Positions 26,160 through 35,365 of a stretch of DNA of 64,000 nucleotides are shown here, in pieces. Location: positions 1 to 64,000 of the forward strand of contig JACMPM010000136.1 of assembly GCA_014377485.1 (NCBI GenBank), read 5' to 3'. The stretch is from Bacteriovorax sp. Its GTDB lineage: Bacteria > Bdellovibrionota > Bacteriovoracia > Bacteriovoracales > Bacteriovoracaceae. The notes below the pieces were generated by a model. The model did not search any database. It had not been told where the DNA came from and was given only the letters and a program-made list of their open reading frames with translations. The translations under genes and the position numbers were made by a program. Position 1 is the first letter of the stretch. Each line of letters begins with the position of its first letter.

Positions 26160-28205
26160 ATGCTTAAGAAAGTAGAAAAAAAATATTCAGTTAAAACGAC
26201 CGCGAAAGTAACGCTAAAAAAATGGTACGAACTTATGACTCTTGGTCGTATGTTAGACGAGAGAGCGCCGAATTATTTAAAACAGGCAATCGGCTGGTCT
26301 TATCACGCGCCATACGCAGGACATGACGGAATCCAGCTTGCTATTGGTCAAACTTTTACCAATGGTGAAGATCATCTTTTTCCTTATTACCGCGATATGC
26401 TTACTGCAATCTCGGCAGGGATGACTGCTGAAGAAATTATATTAAATGGTATTTCAAAGGCGACAGATCTTGCGAGTGGTGGAAGACATATGTCGAATCA
26501 CTTTGCAAAACCTGCCTGGAATATTCACAATGTTTCGTCTTGTACTGGTAATCATACTTTGCACGCTGTGGGAGTGGCCCGGGCAATGAAGCGCTATAAG
26601 CATTCAGGTGTTGCGATTTCAAGTCAGGGAGAGTCTTCAGTTTCTGAAGGGTATGTTTACGAAGCAATTAACGGAGCAAGTACAGAAAAGCTTCCTGTTA
26701 TTTTTGTGTTTCAAGATAACGGTTACGGTATTTCTGTTCCTAAGAGCGATCAAACTGCCAACGAAATTGTAGCCTATAATTTTACTGGGTTTAAAAATCT
26801 ATGCATCATCCATTGTGATGGAAAAGATGTTTTCGACTCGATGTCGGCAATGGATGAAGCTCGCAGACACGCTATTGAAAATATGGAACCGGTCATTGTT
26901 CACGCAGACTGTGTGAGAATCGGGAATCACTCTAACTCAGATAAACACGAATGGTACCGCGACGATAAAGAGATTGCTGAAGCGAAAGCCCAAGACCCGT
27001 ACCCGCGATTTAGAAAAGAATTATTAGATGGAAAAGTTTTTTCTGAAAAAGAATTAGTGGCAATTGAAGAAGAAATGAAAAAGGTTATGCTGGATGCTCA
27101 TATGAAAGCGATGAAAGCTCCTAACCCGGATCCAAAATCAATTTATGATTTTCTATTCGCACCGGTCTATCCGGCCGCAAAATACCCTGAAGGAGTTCAT
27201 AACGATCAATCTGAACCTATTAAATTTATCGATGCAATCAATGGAACATTAAAAGCTGAATTTCGTCACAACCCGAATACTTTTATTTGGGGACAAGATA
27301 TGGCCAACAAAGAAAAAGGCGGAATCTTTAACGTTTCAAAAGGAATGCAGCAGGAGTTTGGGAAAGAGCGAGTTTTCAACGGACCGATTGCTGAAGATTT
27401 TATTTTGGGAACGGCCAATGGTTTTTCTCGTTTTAGAAAAGATATTAGAGTGGTTGTTGAAGGTGCAGAGTTTGCAGATTATTTCTGGCCGGCCATGGAG
27501 CAATACATTGAGATGTCTCATGAATACTGGAGAACAAACGGAGCATTTACACCGAACGTTCTTATTCGACTGGCAAGTGGGGGATATATTGGTGGTGGAT
27601 TATACCATTCGCAAAATTTAGAAGGCTCTCTAGCTTCAATTCCTGGTATACGTATTGTTTGTCCTTCTTTTGCTGATGATGCTGCGGGATTAATTAGAAC
27701 AGCAATGAGATCTGAAGGTCCGACTGTCTTTTTAGAGCCAAAAACTTTATATAACTCAAAACTTGCTATGACTCCGGTGCCGGCAGATTTTGAGGTTCCA
27801 TTTGGGAAAGCCAGGGTGCGAAGAATTGGTGCGGACCTGACAGTCCTTACCTATGGAAATACGACTCATATGTGTCTGGAAGCCGCTGAAAAATTAGCTG
27901 TTGAAGGATACGATGTAGAAGTTATAGATCTTCGCTCACTCATACCTTTAGATGAAGAAGCAATTATAACATCGATTAAAAAAACTAATCGTTGTTTAGT
28001 CGTTCATGAAGATAAGGTATTTGGTGGTTTTGGTGGTGAGTTAGTCGGGATTATTAACGACAAAATTTTTGACCATCTCGATGCACCGGTTAAGCGCGTT
28101 GGTTCTCCATACCTTCCGGTTGGTTTTAGCCGCATCCTAGAACGAGCAATCTTGCCAGACACTCAAAAAATCTATGAAGGAATGCTTTCATTACTCAAGT
28201 ATTAA
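26160..28205 (+). CDS. 2-oxoacid dehydrogenase E1, alpha and beta fused
   Basis: 681 residues. Residues about 15-340 are the E1-alpha part: 'YAGHDGIQLAIGQTF' and TPP motif region 'GESSVSEGYVYEAING' with 'FQDNGYGISVP'. Residues about 350-681 are E1-beta: 'FIWGQDMANKEKGGIF', 'VLTYGNTTHM' and 'VEVIDLRSLIPLDEEAI'. Normally these are two chains of a pyruvate or branched-chain 2-oxoacid dehydrogenase E1. The fused form is known in some bacteria. No E2 or E3 gene is in the window, so the partners lie elsewhere. The substrate (pyruvate versus branched-chain acids) is not clear. Followed by a strong terminator. Confidence 0.9.
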   Translation: MLKKVEKKYSVKTTAKVTLKKWYELMTLGRMLDERAPNYLKQAIGWSYHAPYAGHDGIQLAIGQTFTNGEDHLFPYYRDMLTAISAGMTAEEIILNGISKATDLASGGRHMSNHFAKPAWNIHNVSSCTGNHTLHAVGVARAMKRYKHSGVAISSQGESSVSEGYVYEAINGASTEKLPVIFVFQDNGYGISVPKSDQTANEIVAYNFTGFKNLCIIHCDGKDVFDSMSAMDEARRHAIENMEPVIVHADCVRIGNHSNSDKHEWYRDDKEIAEAKAQDPYPRFRKELLDGKVFSEKELVAIEEEMKKVMLDAHMKAMKAPNPDPKSIYDFLFAPVYPAAKYPEGVHNDQSEPIKFIDAINGTLKAEFRHNPNTFIWGQDMANKEKGGIFNVSKGMQQEFGKERVFNGPIAEDFILGTANGFSRFRKDIRVVVEGAEFADYFWPAMEQYIEMSHEYWRTNGAFTPNVLIRLASGGYIGGGLYHSQNLEGSLASIPGIRIVCPSFADDAAGLIRTAMRSEGPTVFLEPKTLYNSKLAMTPVPADFEVPFGKARVRRIGADLTVLTYGNTTHMCLEAAEKLAVEGYDVEVIDLRSLIPLDEEAIITSIKKTNRCLVVHEDKVFGGFGGELVGIINDKIFDHLDAPVKRVGSPYLPVGFSRILERAILPDTQKIYEGMLSLLKY

Positions 28206-28210
28206 TTTTA

Positions 28211-28241
28211 AAAATGCCTTCTTATGAAGGCATTTTTTTTT
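28211..28241 (+). terminator. Intrinsic terminator after the E1 gene
   Basis: AAAATGCCTTC-TTAT-GAAGGCATTTT, a stem of 8-11 pairs followed by a run of nine T. It lies six bases after the E1 stop codon. Confidence 0.9.
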
Positions 28242-28297
28242 CCATCGTTCATCTTGAATAATGCTAATATAGTATCAAGAAACTCTTTGGAAAATGA

Positions 28298-29650
28298 ATG
28301 AAAAAGATCCTGATCGTCTCTGATAATGAATTTTTAAATCTTTTATACGTGATGAACCTAGAAGTTTATCTTGCAGTAAATATAACTCTCGTTAAATCAG
28401 TTGATGATGCGATCGTTGCACTTAAGGGTAAAGAAAAATTTGATCTAATCCTTACCTCGGAATTGGTAAATAAAGTGCTCGCTTCAGAAGCCTTGGAAAA
28501 ATATTTAAAATCTAATACTCAAAAAATTCCAATGATTATTACCGGTGCAATCAAAGATGAAGTTATAAGCGAAAATATTTTTGGAGTCATTGGTAAGTTT
28601 AATATTCAAGCGATTTTAAAAAACAGTGCCAAGATTTTGGGAATAACTGCCAAGCAAATGGCCGAACTCGATGTTGGAGCTTATTATCCAATTTCAATTG
28701 CTCCACTTTTGGGTTTTTCAAAAGCTCCTTGCCAGATTTTTACTCAGAATGAAAAGATCTATAAGTCCTTAGTCAGAGGAGATGATCCAATGGGAGATCT
28801 ACTTCTTGAGCAGAGTAAAATAGGGATTCAGCAAGTTTTTGTAAACAGCAAAGACCGTTTAATCATAACGAATAAAATTTCTTTAACCTTGATTGAGAAA
28901 ATCACTGCTTCTTTAAAAAACCTTGAAGACGCCCCGGTTGAAAAGAAAGTTCAGGCCTTAAGTGATGGCTATGAATTTGCTGCGGCCAATTTATTCTCTA
29001 GCGATGAAATCAAACAACAAATGCAAGAGATAGCATCGGCTTCGGCGCGTGTAATGCAAGATGTGGCCAAAGATAGCACAAATGTAAAATCTTTATTGGC
29101 GGTCTTGATGAGTAATAGGGATGGATACATCTTTACCCACTCTATGATCACATCTTATGTAGCCTATCATATGATTAAAAACGTCACATGGGGCGGGGAA
29201 AGCCAAGTTGAAAAAATCAATTTTGTTCTTTTCTTTCATGATATATTTTTAGCTCCCATTTATTTAAAACACCCGGAATTAAAAATTGAATCGTCGTTAC
29301 TTGAAAATCCAAATCTAGATGAAAAAGAAAAAGATATTGTCTTAAATCACGCCAAGCTTGCCGCTGAACTCGTCGTTGGATATAAACGCTGTCCGATGGG
29401 TGCTGATGTATTAATCAAGCAACATCATGGAATGAAAAAAGGAAAAGGCTTCGTTAAATTTTATATGGAAGATCTCTCTCCACTTTCAAAGATTCTTTTA
29501 ATTGCTGAAATGTTTGTTGAAGAATTTATGAAGTCTCATGATCAGAAAATTCCTTTTAATGCAAAAATAGTAATTCCTAAAATGATCAGTGAATTTAAAT
29601 CTCCTTCCTATACCAAGATGGTTCAGTCTTTAGTAAATGTTCCATTATAA
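28298..29650 (+). CDS. Degenerate receiver / HD-GYP-like signalling protein
   Basis: 450 residues. Residues about 1-120 resemble a receiver domain, but the phospho-acceptor position ('FDLILTSELVN') lacks an Asp, so it is probably inactive. Residues about 270-440 carry HD-GYP-type landmarks: 'HSMITSYVAYHM', 'FFHDIFLAP' with the His-Asp pair, 'NHAKLAAELV' and 'HHGMKKGKGF' in place of the canonical HHExxDGxGYP. The loop after HH is altered, so c-di-GMP phosphodiesterase activity is uncertain. It may be a non-catalytic c-di-GMP sensor. No partner regulator is next to it. Confidence 0.72.
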   Translation: MKKILIVSDNEFLNLLYVMNLEVYLAVNITLVKSVDDAIVALKGKEKFDLILTSELVNKVLASEALEKYLKSNTQKIPMIITGAIKDEVISENIFGVIGKFNIQAILKNSAKILGITAKQMAELDVGAYYPISIAPLLGFSKAPCQIFTQNEKIYKSLVRGDDPMGDLLLEQSKIGIQQVFVNSKDRLIITNKISLTLIEKITASLKNLEDAPVEKKVQALSDGYEFAAANLFSSDEIKQQMQEIASASARVMQDVAKDSTNVKSLLAVLMSNRDGYIFTHSMITSYVAYHMIKNVTWGGESQVEKINFVLFFHDIFLAPIYLKHPELKIESSLLENPNLDEKEKDIVLNHAKLAAELVVGYKRCPMGADVLIKQHHGMKKGKGFVKFYMEDLSPLSKILLIAEMFVEEFMKSHDQKIPFNAKIVIPKMISEFKSPSYTKMVQSLVNVPL

Positions 29651-29670
29651 ATAAAATACTTTTCAAGGCA

Positions 29671-29716
29671 TTTGATTTGGATCTCTTGAGTATTAATTCA
29701 AAAGATCCAAATCAAA
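29671..29716. repeat. Long hairpin between convergent genes
   Basis: Perfect 14-base arms, TTTGATTTGGATCT (29671-29684) and AGATCCAAATCAAA (29703-29716), extend by four further pairs after one mismatch. It sits in the 81-base gap between the HD-GYP-like stop and the cyclase stop. There is no U-run on either strand, so it may act as a 3'-end stabiliser or bidirectional pause site rather than a classical terminator. Confidence 0.5.
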
Positions 29717-29731
29717 AATTAGCTTATAGAT

Positions 29732-31948
29732 TTACTTTGATTTATGAGTATAAGTACCATCCCAACCAGGAGGAGGCGGAACTTCTTGAAAATCCAGACA
29801 GATCGTAAGCATTCGATCGAAGCTTTTATCTTCAGGATATTTATCATGAAGCGTCTTTAATATGGCCGATGCTTCACTGAAATTTTGTTTTAGATACATT
29901 GCAAATGACTTTTCATAAAGATCGAGAGTTTCCTTGTCACTATAGAGGTGATGACTTGGATGCAGAACTTCGTAAATAGTCACAGCATTTTCTTTACCTT
30001 TAACTTTCACTTTATCCAGAGTTCTCATCGTAAATTCTTTTGCCAGTTCAGGTGGAAGCGCATTTTTTGTATATTCAGAAATGTTTAATTGAACGCCATA
30101 AAATTTACAAAGGGATTCAAGGCGAGCACCGAGGTTCATGTTGTCGCCAAGTGCAGTATAAGCAAAAATTTGATTTGATCCCATGTTACCAACTGAGCAT
30201 TCACCGGTGTTTAATCCGATACCGTGTTTAAAAATAGGGAACCCATCACGTTTAAATTCTTCGTTGATTGCAGGAAGACGCTCAATCATTGCAATAGCAC
30301 CTTTGATTGCCCAGTACGGATGATTATCGACTTCAACTGGTGCTCCCCAGAATGCAACCATTGCATCCCCTATATATTTATCAAGAGTTCCCTTATGCTC
30401 AAACAACGTATCAGTCATCATCGTCATATATTTATTCAAACATAGAGTAAGCTGTTCCGGTGTGAGTTTTTCTGAGATAGAAGTGAAATCTCGAACGTCA
30501 GAAAAGAAAACTGTAATATTTTTCTTCTCACCGCCAAGTCGAACCTTGTCCGGATTTTTTAAAAGGTCGTTAACGATTGAAGGGGCCAGGTAGCGGGAGA
30601 AGGTCCCTTTGATTTTTTTCTTTTCTTTATTTGATTGATAAAAATGCAGGAAAGTCGACCATGAATAACAAATCACAACTGAAAAAAGACAAAAGAACAA
30701 TCGCAGGTTATATCCGCGAGGAATAAAATAATAAGTGTCTAAGAAAAGAAAACCCACAATGATGGCATTGACTACAACAAAGTCCAGAATGGCATGACCG
30801 ATAAGCATAGTTCCAATGATCGTTATAGAACCAAGTGCTAAAAGAATCCAGGAGTATTTAGTTGATTCATTTTCTGATACGAAATATTTACCATCCAATA
30901 ACATATGTACCATGTTCATGTGAAAAACAACTCCTGGAAGAGCTGAATCGACAGGTGTATTTCTTAAATCGTGGGCCCCAAAAGCCGTGGAAGCGATAAA
31001 AACAATTTTGTCTTTAAAAATTTCAGTCATCTTTGGATCGCTATTTTTGGCATTAAAAATATCGAAAATCGAAACTACAGGAAAGTGATCCAGACCACCG
31101 AGCCAACGAATTTTTGTTTCACCGTTATAATTTAAATAAGACACTCCGGTTTTAGTTCTTAATAGGGCCGATTCAGGAGAAGGAATTTCAACAGTTGGTT
31201 TATCGCTGGTGTAAAACTGGTAAGTTTGCAAAGCAAAAGATGGAAAATAAATGGAATCTATATTTGTGACTAGGGGATAATGGCGGAAAACTCCATCCGA
31301 GTCGGCTTCGGCTTCGATGTGCGAAATCCCTACATCAGAATTTGCAAGAATTGGTATAGGATAAACCTTTCTCCCAACAAGGTTGGGTTGAAGGTTGGCG
31401 CCTTGGGCCTGTTTAGTATCGAGCATGAAATTTAGAAGCTGATCGGGGGCTTCTTTAAAATAATTTTCTTCATCAATTTTTTCTGAATCTTTGATATCTA
31501 CTGAAAAAGGAAGAATGACTTTTCTCCCGGGAGTTGATTGAAAAGCTTTGATACTGTTAGACAGAACAATGTCCGGAGACTCGGCATTACAGGCGACTTC
31601 AGGTTCAGAATAAAAAACATCAAAGGCTAAAATCTTAGCACCAAAAGTTCCAAGCTTGTCGATGAGCTGAGCATGTTTAGTTCTAGTCCATGGCCATCTT
31701 CCAATCTTATTTAATGAATGATCGTCAATTGCTGCTAATACCATGCGGTCATCTTTTTTCTTTTTATCTATAGTAAATTTCATTCGAAGATCAAAAAAAC
31801 GATCTTCAAAAAATGAAGCATAGGTCAGAATAAATGATTTATCACTGTTGGAACTTAAATCACGCTCGCTGGTTGAAAGCAGAATACTAACAGCTGAAAA
31901 AGCAATGATTAAGCAGATTCCAATATATTGGAAAATTCTAAATAGCAT
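29732..31948 (-). CDS. CHASE2-domain class III adenylate/guanylate cyclase
   Basis: 738 residues. An N-terminal membrane helix, a CHASE2 periplasmic sensor domain (about 45-330), three membrane helices (roughly 345-420), then a class III cyclase catalytic domain (about 460-650). Metal-binding Asp in 'VFFSDVRDFTSI', 'KYIGDAMVAFWGAP', and the ribose/transition-state part in 'AYTALGDNMNLGARLES' are intact. Product is likely cAMP or cGMP, used in sensory signalling. It ends a same-strand run with a TPR-barrel protein and a FecR-domain protein, an arrangement seen in other bacteria. RBS GGAG. Confidence 0.93.
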   Translation of the reverse strand: MLFRIFQYIGICLIIAFSAVSILLSTSERDLSSNSDKSFILTYASFFEDRFFDLRMKFTIDKKKKDDRMVLAAIDDHSLNKIGRWPWTRTKHAQLIDKLGTFGAKILAFDVFYSEPEVACNAESPDIVLSNSIKAFQSTPGRKVILPFSVDIKDSEKIDEENYFKEAPDQLLNFMLDTKQAQGANLQPNLVGRKVYPIPILANSDVGISHIEAEADSDGVFRHYPLVTNIDSIYFPSFALQTYQFYTSDKPTVEIPSPESALLRTKTGVSYLNYNGETKIRWLGGLDHFPVVSIFDIFNAKNSDPKMTEIFKDKIVFIASTAFGAHDLRNTPVDSALPGVVFHMNMVHMLLDGKYFVSENESTKYSWILLALGSITIIGTMLIGHAILDFVVVNAIIVGFLFLDTYYFIPRGYNLRLFFCLFSVVICYSWSTFLHFYQSNKEKKKIKGTFSRYLAPSIVNDLLKNPDKVRLGGEKKNITVFFSDVRDFTSISEKLTPEQLTLCLNKYMTMMTDTLFEHKGTLDKYIGDAMVAFWGAPVEVDNHPYWAIKGAIAMIERLPAINEEFKRDGFPIFKHGIGLNTGECSVGNMGSNQIFAYTALGDNMNLGARLESLCKFYGVQLNISEYTKNALPPELAKEFTMRTLDKVKVKGKENAVTIYEVLHPSHHLYSDKETLDLYEKSFAMYLKQNFSEASAILKTLHDKYPEDKSFDRMLTICLDFQEVPPPPGWDGTYTHKSK

Positions 31949-31966
31949 ATTGATCGACTCCGATTA

Positions 31967-33583
31967 TTAGAAGCTGTAGCGAAACTCCGTACTAAAGACA
32001 TGCTTTTTGTAGTCGTAATCACTAAGCTTGGATTTATTTTTCGTAAAATCGTAATTTATTGAAATTTTCATTTTTCTATTGATCTCCTTTGAGAGGTCAA
32101 TAGATGGGTTGAATGTGAGTTCCGTGCCTCTAGTTGCATTTTGCTCTTTTGTATCTGTGATCGTTGTTGCGAGGGCCAGGCCTAGTGTGTACTTAGGCAT
32201 AAAGTCAGAAACAAGATAATCAAAACGGAGCAGATAGGTATCAGTATTGGTTGAAGGGTTATTAAAGTTATTGATAAAATCAGCTTCAAGAAGTGCTATT
32301 AATAAATTTTGATTAGCGAGTGAAAAAGTCTGATCACCACTGATGCTAGTTGTGTGGTTGCTGATTGATTCAGTTTCACCTGTAAAATCTTTGCGTTTAA
32401 ATTTGAAAGAAGTGTCACCGGCACTAAAATAAGTAAAGGCTTCCCCGATTCCAAAAGTAGATGAAGTTGAATAAGCTTTGCGTTTATGAGTCTGTTTCCA
32501 GTCTTTTAACAATTTCCCAAATTCAACATCAAAAAGAAAACTTGCAGGTTGAGAAAAAGCCACATGTTCATATTTATTTTTTAGGTTGGCATTGATTGAA
32601 AAAGAATCATTTTGGTAAACCTGAGGACTATCTTGATCACTGTGCTGAACAAAGTTAACCCGAACTTCTGGAGAAATAATAAATCTTTTTTTTAAAACAA
32701 TATCGTATTTGCCATAAACTTCTGATTCAAAAATAAATGATTCTTTTTTTGACTGCTGTATATTATTTTCTTCATTGGTTAAAGAAATATTGCTATCAAA
32801 TTTAATTTTTTGAGAAAGGTAACCATTGTATCTTTTTGATGAAATTCTTCTTCCGTTTGCCATTAGATCGGGATCTAAATTAAATTCTTTTTGGATTTCA
32901 TGCAGCCGTTGATCGATTTCACTGGCAGCTTGAGAACCCTTGTCTGTGTTATAGGCCTGTTTCATCATAGGTACGATGTATTTCTCTACACTTTTTTCCA
33001 ACTCATTTTTGTCTTTTACTTTTTCTCTCATTATCAACAACAGAGTCTCAGTTAACTGGAATCGGGCGATTTGCTTGATTTTAGTATCTGATTCTTTATT
33101 TTTTATTAGCTCAGTGTAGCTGTCTTTTGCCTCCGAATACTCTTCGAGAATTTGTGAAATATGTGCGACGTAGTAGATAGAAGCAGGCGTATTGAATTTT
33201 TTTTCAGCAGATTCTTTGAAAGCTTTACGAGCGGCCTTTAATTCATTGGCTGCATAAAGTGCTTGTCCATATTCATATTGAAGATCAGAATTTTTATTTT
33301 TTTCATTAATGGCCGACTCAAAACTTTTAATGGCCTTGTCAAATTCTTGAAGTTTGGAGTAACAAATTCCTTCCAAATAGGCACGTTGTCCCAAGACAAA
33401 ATCTTTTGAATCACTTTTTTCTAATGCAGAAAGTGCTTTTATATATTGACCATTTTTAAAAAATTGATTGAATTCATTTAGTGAAGAGGATTGAGCATAA
33501 AGATTTAAACTTAAAAGTAGGGTCAACGGAGTGACCATTTTTAATTTACTAAAAGTAAGTGACAAGAAACTTTGTTTCTTCAT
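31967..33583 (-). CDS. Exported TPR protein with C-terminal beta-barrel
   Basis: 538 residues from the ATG at 33583, preceded by GGAAGGA. Signal peptide (residues about 10-30, ending LYAQ). TPR-like helical repeats cover about 35-200 ('FKNGQYIKALSALEKS', 'GQALYAANELKAARKAF'). The rest, rich in alternating strands and ending 'FSTEFRYSF', reads as an outer-membrane barrel with a terminal aromatic. It would sit in the outer membrane with periplasmic TPRs. Its start is only 18 bases beyond an intrinsic terminator. Confidence 0.75.
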   Translation of the reverse strand: MKKQSFLSLTFSKLKMVTPLTLLLSLNLYAQSSSLNEFNQFFKNGQYIKALSALEKSDSKDFVLGQRAYLEGICYSKLQEFDKAIKSFESAINEKNKNSDLQYEYGQALYAANELKAARKAFKESAEKKFNTPASIYYVAHISQILEEYSEAKDSYTELIKNKESDTKIKQIARFQLTETLLLIMREKVKDKNELEKSVEKYIVPMMKQAYNTDKGSQAASEIDQRLHEIQKEFNLDPDLMANGRRISSKRYNGYLSQKIKFDSNISLTNEENNIQQSKKESFIFESEVYGKYDIVLKKRFIISPEVRVNFVQHSDQDSPQVYQNDSFSINANLKNKYEHVAFSQPASFLFDVEFGKLLKDWKQTHKRKAYSTSSTFGIGEAFTYFSAGDTSFKFKRKDFTGETESISNHTTSISGDQTFSLANQNLLIALLEADFINNFNNPSTNTDTYLLRFDYLVSDFMPKYTLGLALATTITDTKEQNATRGTELTFNPSIDLSKEINRKMKISINYDFTKNKSKLSDYDYKKHVFSTEFRYSF

Positions 33584-33600
33584 TTTTTTTCCTTCCGTAG

Positions 33601-33629
33601 AAAAAAAGAGCGCACTCTTGAGTGCGCTC
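33601..33629 (-). terminator. Intrinsic terminator between FecR and TPR-barrel genes
   Basis: On the minus strand GAGCGCACTC-AA-GAGTGCGCTC, a perfect 10-pair stem, is followed by seven T. It lies 50 bases after the FecR stop and 18 bases before the next start codon. It would limit expression of the two downstream genes unless it is partial or they have their own promoter. Confidence 0.88.
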
Positions 33630-33678
33630 ATCATTTTTTTAATTTTTGATATTATCAATGATTATAATTGATATTTAA

Positions 33679-35181
33679 TTACTGTGCATTGAAAATAAAT
33701 TTTACTTTTGAAGTAGGGCTTATTACCCCCGCATCTGTCGCTGCTTGTCTGAGTGTTTCAGTCGTCGATATTCGTTCTGCCGCTACTGCACGCTGAGCCT
33801 CACTCATACCGGCGGGTGCTGGAGCTCGAGGTATAACTGGGGCAGCAAATGTATTTGTGAAGATTGCCATCTCAGGCCGAGCATCATAAATTTTTGGAAC
33901 ATCAATCTTGATGGCCATTGCCGATGTAGTGGCAGCTGCCGTGGCTGCATCAGCACTGGCCGGTGTACGATTACCGGCACCAGGTGCAGCTGCTTGAGCA
34001 GTCGTGGCATCAGCAGGTTTGTCGCCTTCTTTTTTATCGCCTTCTTTTTTGTCGGCTTCTTTTTTGTCTTCTTTCTTATCGTCTTTTTTCTCTTCCTTTT
34101 TTTCTTCTTTATTGATTACTTGAGTTTTAGCATAAGCAGTAGCGTCTACTAAAACGAATTTTCCGTCAGTCCCTAGTTTTAATCCTTCCGGCGCTTTGTA
34201 TTCACCAGTCGATTTATCAATTTTTCCGTAACTTTCAGGTACCACATAAGTTTTTGAGTTCGGATCGAACACGGCATTTACTGGAGGAGGAATAATATTG
34301 ACTGTATTTAAGTCGACGATTGATCCGGCCGGTAGTTTGTACTCACCAGTCTTGGCATTGAAGAATCCGTTAGGATCAGATTTTGTTGTTTTTTCTTTCT
34401 CTGGAGCACTAGAGGCCGTGATGTTCGAAAAAATAGCGCTATCAGCTCCTGGAGGCAGAGGATTTCGGTATTGTTTTTTGTTGATTTCTGTTGATTCCTT
34501 TATTCCCGTTTCATTATCATGAAGAGCATCGATTTGTTTTGTCCCAAGAAGAGTTGGGGTCATAGCTCTTTCAGCAACGTTTAAATTAACTGCAGAAATT
34601 TGTCCGCGCTCAACCATAACGGCTTTTTCGCTAGAGACAACTTTTTCAAGATTGCGTTGGTCAAATTTATCTTCGCGTGCACCTTTCTCAATATGGGCCA
34701 TGGCCACTTTGCCTTCAAAGGTAATGAGTGCCGTGTTTTGATTTTCAGGGTTGAAGTTAATTTGGAAATCGGTTCCGCGAATACCCATGGCAGCTGTTTT
34801 AGTTTTGATATAAAGTTTACTCTTACTTTTATCATCCATCTCCATATAGTCTTTAGTTACTTGAGAGCGAATTTGTCCTTTAACTAAAGTGATGATCCCG
34901 GCTTCTTTTTTTGGAAAAGCGTTGATGATCATTTGAGAATTTGGTCCAAGGTTCATTAGAGATTTATCAATGAAAATAAGTTTCACAAAACTTTTTTCTG
35001 CCGTTTGAAGAGTAGCTCCTTCGGGAATAGATTGATCGACTTTCACGTCAACCATTGTGCCGTCTAGATACCTTGCCTTAACTTGCCCTTTCATAATCAC
35101 TACTTTTGCAACTCCTGCATAAAGCATTTGAGAAAAAGTCATGGTCAATACACCCATCATCAGCTTGATTGGCATCTTCAT
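33679..35181 (-). CDS. FecR-domain protein with charged low-complexity tail
   Basis: 500 residues. Signal peptide (MKMPIKLMMGVLTMTFSQMLYA). FecR-like domain about 25-150 ('VVIMKGQVKARYLDG', 'KTKTAAMGIRGTDFQIN'). The middle (about 260-345) repeats short 'TGEYK.P.G' and 'D.N..TYV.P' units. Residues about 350-395 are almost only Lys, Glu and Asp ('KKEDKKEADKKEGDKKEG'), which could be a flexible spacer; the tail is Ala/Pro-rich. Family members sense or transmit signals in the periplasm; here it heads a FecR/TPR-barrel/CHASE2-cyclase set, so coupling to the cyclase is plausible. Confidence 0.85.
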   Translation of the reverse strand: MKMPIKLMMGVLTMTFSQMLYAGVAKVVIMKGQVKARYLDGTMVDVKVDQSIPEGATLQTAEKSFVKLIFIDKSLMNLGPNSQMIINAFPKKEAGIITLVKGQIRSQVTKDYMEMDDKSKSKLYIKTKTAAMGIRGTDFQINFNPENQNTALITFEGKVAMAHIEKGAREDKFDQRNLEKVVSSEKAVMVERGQISAVNLNVAERAMTPTLLGTKQIDALHDNETGIKESTEINKKQYRNPLPPGADSAIFSNITASSAPEKEKTTKSDPNGFFNAKTGEYKLPAGSIVDLNTVNIIPPPVNAVFDPNSKTYVVPESYGKIDKSTGEYKAPEGLKLGTDGKFVLVDATAYAKTQVINKEEKKEEKKDDKKEDKKEADKKEGDKKEGDKPADATTAQAAAPGAGNRTPASADAATAAATTSAMAIKIDVPKIYDARPEMAIFTNTFAAPVIPRAPAPAGMSEAQRAVAAERISTTETLRQAATDAGVISPTSKVKFIFNAQ

Positions 35182-35365
35182 ATAAATCCTTTCATTAAAT
35201 TCAAGTCTAAAGAAGTAATAGACTAAACATCTCTTCGTTAATTATAGGTTAGTTCTTTAGAAGTGCTTTCAGACTTATTAACATATGAATTTAGGGTTAG
35301 TGAATTGCTCAAACTTGATTGACCTGACCATTTTAAGAGCTATTTGAAAGGCATGTAGCTGATAT

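Noticed and set aside
33745..34152. Long Ser/Phe-rich frame opposite the FecR gene
   Set aside because: It is the antisense reading of the Lys/Glu tract; it lacks a ribosome site and any domain.
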